A stretch of 64,000 nt of DNA from positions 18,486 to 82,485 of the forward strand of contig CAIJYD010000052.1 in the NCBI GenBank assembly GCA_903824785.1, written 5' to 3'. Source of the stretch: an uncultured Bacteroidota bacterium (GTDB lineage: Bacteria; Bacteroidota; Bacteroidia; Bacteroidales; VadinHA17). Below are positions 62,486-64,000 of the stretch, piece after piece (the stretch's first letter is position 1; every line of letters begins with the position of its first letter). The notes below the pieces were generated by a model. It was given only the letters and a program-made list of their open reading frames with translations, was not told the origin of the DNA and made no database searches. Made by a program: the position numbers and the translations under genes.

Positions 62486-62613
62486 TCTCTTTTCAAACCT
62501 GCAGATTCAGCCTTATGAGGTTTGTCATCGGACTTCAGCAGGCAAAGATGGTTTCGCCTCACAGATCAGGCAGAAAAAAGTGGTTCATAATACCGTTAAA
62601 ATCAATCTTTAAA

Positions 62614-63189
62614 ATGAAAAATGACATAATATTATCAGGTGTAGGAGGGCAGGGCATATTATCAATTGCTGCTGCAATAGGTCTTGCTGCAGTAGCTAAT
62701 GATCTGTTTCTCAAGCAATCGGAAGTGCATGGGATGAGCCAGAGGGGAGGGGATGTGCAGTCGCATCTGAGGCTTTCCGATAAGCCGGTTCATTCTGACC
62801 TGATCCCTTATGGGAAAGCAGATCTTATTATATCCGTTGAACCGATGGAATCGCTTCGGTACCTGCCATGGCTTTCAAAAGATGGCTGGCTTGTTACCAA
62901 CTCGGCTCCTTTTATTAATATTCCTGAATATCCCCCAGTAGAAGAAATACTTAAGGAGATAAGGAAGATAAAGAACCATATTATTATTGATGCGGATGTC
63001 ATTGCCAGGGAGTCCGGGTCGATACGTTCAGGAAATATGGTAATACTAGGTGCTGCCTCTCCGTTTATCAATATGTCTTTCGCAAGTCTTGAGGATGCAA
63101 TCAGAAAACTGTTTGGCAGAAAGGGTGAAGAAGTTGTTGAAGCCAACCTTAAAGCGCTTAAAGCAGGAAGAGAACTCTCTGGTAAATAG
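62614..63189 (+). CDS. iorB: Indolepyruvate:ferredoxin oxidoreductase beta subunit
   Basis: A 191-residue gamma-type domain of 2-oxoacid oxidoreductases: DIILSGVGGQGILSIAAAIG, then SEVHGMSQRGGDVQSHLRL and ADLIISVEPMESLRYLP. It forms the catalytic pair with the alpha subunit. I chose ATG 62614, which puts the usual GVGGQG near residue 10; a longer frame from 62434 would overlap the alpha gene and lacks homology. The 128 bases between the two genes carry no other feature I recognise. Downstream are no ferredoxin or acyl-CoA synthetase genes. Confidence 0.92.
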   Translation: MKNDIILSGVGGQGILSIAAAIGLAAVANDLFLKQSEVHGMSQRGGDVQSHLRLSDKPVHSDLIPYGKADLIISVEPMESLRYLPWLSKDGWLVTNSAPFINIPEYPPVEEILKEIRKIKNHIIIDADVIARESGSIRSGNMVILGAASPFINMSFASLEDAIRKLFGRKGEEVVEANLKALKAGRELSGK

Positions 63190-63332
63190 AAGTATATTAA
63201 CGAGATCTGAAAATATGGGTCCTGTTTTCAACCTGATTAATTCATAAACTTTAAATTAAGCATAAATCTTAACTTTTGAGGGTATCATAATTCTGCATGT
63301 TGGATATTATGGCGATAATCAACAACATACCT

Positions 63333-63360
63333 GTCATCCAGAGCACCAGCGAGGGATCTC
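63333..63360. repeat. Degenerate dispersed intergenic repeat
   Basis: GTCATCCAGAGCACCAGCGA followed by GGGATCTC resembles the GTCATCCTGAGCGAAGCGAAGGATCT-type repeat (split here: GTCATCCTGAGCGAAG, CGAAGGATCT), and is probably related to the remnant at 3567-3618. Confidence 0.35.
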
Positions 63361-63466
63361 CTTCTCCCTTTCTGCAATTGACTTAAATTGAGATGTGATG
63401 AAAAATAAGTTCAAAATGAGGGGAGAATTTTGTTATGGAAAAAGGAAGAATAACTATTAGGGAATA

Positions 63467-63886
63467 TCAGAATTTGAAAAGGGCATTTACATAAACTGAC
63501 CGGGTATTCTGCTGGTTTATATTATACGGAGATCTGTTCTGGTAATCAAGGGCAATTTTTACATTCTGACTTAAAGTATATTGCACCCCTGCGATGGCAA
63601 ACTTTCCATCCAGAAGATAATTCCATTGAATAGTTTCCCCTTGTGGAATTGAAGAGAGGGAATAATCATAACGTACAAATATCTCAGTTTTTTCTGATAT
63701 GCCGACTGATCCTGTTCCTGAAATACCCCAGGCATTATCTCCTTCAGTGAGGTCAAGATTCGATTTATAGCTTACCTCGCCTCCTATAGTTATCAGGTCA
63801 TTTTTAAATCCTGCAAACCCAATAAGAGTATATTGCCAGATCCCCATGGGCCTGTTAATATCTCCGTAAAGTCTGTAAATTTCAAT
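63467..63886 (-). pseudogene. C-terminal part of an outer-membrane beta-barrel protein
   Basis: The frame ends in a typical barrel C-terminus (SVYVNALFKF, terminal Phe). It contains alternating strands such as YTLIGFAGFKNDLITIGGEV, ISEKTEIFVRYDYSLSS and NVKIALDYQNRSPY, so it is part of a porin-like protein of Bacteroidota. The reading frame is open back to 63886 (IEIYRLYGDINRPMG) but then meets a stop at 63887-63889. The upstream two-thirds of a normal barrel are missing. It is either a decayed gene or one cut by a rearrangement close to the window end. Confidence 0.6.
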
Positions 63887-63968
63887 TCAATTATATACCA
63901 CCATTTCAGTTAAATAATATATCACTCGATAAAGATAAAAAGATTCTTGTTGTTTGTTGTTAGCTGCA

Positions 63969-64000
63969 TTGAATAAAGGAAGGTACCTTCCTTTATTCAA
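63969..64000. repeat. Perfect 32-bp palindrome at the end of the window
   Basis: TTGAATAAAGGAAGGT is followed at once by its exact reverse complement ACCTTCCTTTATTCAA, giving 32 bases with no loop. It ends precisely at base 64000, so its true extent is unknown. Confidence 0.85.

Noticed and set aside
62434..62613. Upstream extension of the iorB frame
   Set aside because: It overlaps iorA, is basic and unlike the family, and the ATG at 62614 gives the normal N-terminus.

Overview
The window looks like a chromosomal segment of an AT-rich member of the Bacteroidota, most likely an anaerobic or facultative Bacteroidales-type organism. Supporting signs are a DUF3127 protein, many lipoproteins with a Bacteroidota-style signal peptide, a heavy-metal RND pump fused to its outer-membrane factor, a GH106 glycoside hydrolase, start regions without a clear Shine-Dalgarno sequence, and promoter-like TAnnTTTG boxes. 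I saw no rRNA, tRNA, CRISPR array or intact insertion sequence.

Layout. 1-3.5 kb: the end of an Hdr-type redox operon (HdrB-like C-terminus, HdrA-like, HdrC-like, and a membrane-anchored HdrDE-like fusion). 3.5-4.2 kb: a non-coding stretch packed with repeats. 4.2-18.2 kb: mostly housekeeping genes on the minus strand (purL, M3 peptidase, a beta-propeller/phosphoesterase, DUF3127, cyclophilin, FKBP, mnmD, an exported TIM-barrel protein). They are interrupted by a small two-gene unit (acetyltransferase-like protein plus a 54-residue basic protein) that has related non-coding repeats on both sides. 18.3-24.5 kb: a metal-efflux operon.

25.4-38.5 kb: a large signalling island on the plus strand. 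It holds a CheB-CheR-PAS fusion, a PAS histidine kinase, a receiver-PAS6-kinase, a PAS4-kinase and an NtrC-type sigma-54 activator. These are followed by a terminator, a good sigma-54 (-24/-12) promoter, an exported lysozyme/transglycosylase-like protein and a lone receiver protein. This is the most system-like part of the window. The regulator, the type of promoter it should act on and a plausible target gene lie side by side.

38.7-43.1 kb: lipoproteins and a sulfur-handling locus, with a two-domain rhodanese lipoprotein facing a minus-strand set of two rhodanese-like proteins lacking the catalytic Cys and a split YeeE/YedE transporter. 43.2-52 kb: truA, exported oxidoreductases, an ankyrin/beta-barrel protein, a serine hydrolase paired with a SRAP protein, and a TonB-like protein. 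52.1-53.2 kb: a decayed defence module, a 5'-truncated Abi_2 gene overlapping an hsdR pseudogene. 53.5-60.8 kb: nitroreductase, a CarboxypepD_reg-like protein and a carbohydrate locus (GH106, MFS transporter, fucose/arabinose-isomerase-type enzyme). 60.9-63.2 kb: an indolepyruvate:ferredoxin oxidoreductase pair. The window ends with a truncated outer-membrane barrel gene and a perfect 32-bp palindrome lying exactly at the last base.

Two themes recur. Redox and ferredoxin metabolism (Hdr and Ior) points to an anaerobic life style. The intergenic regions share short direct and inverted repeats with 9- or 10-bp periods, and one spacer near 37.8 kb combines pieces found separately at 3.9 kb and 25.2 kb.
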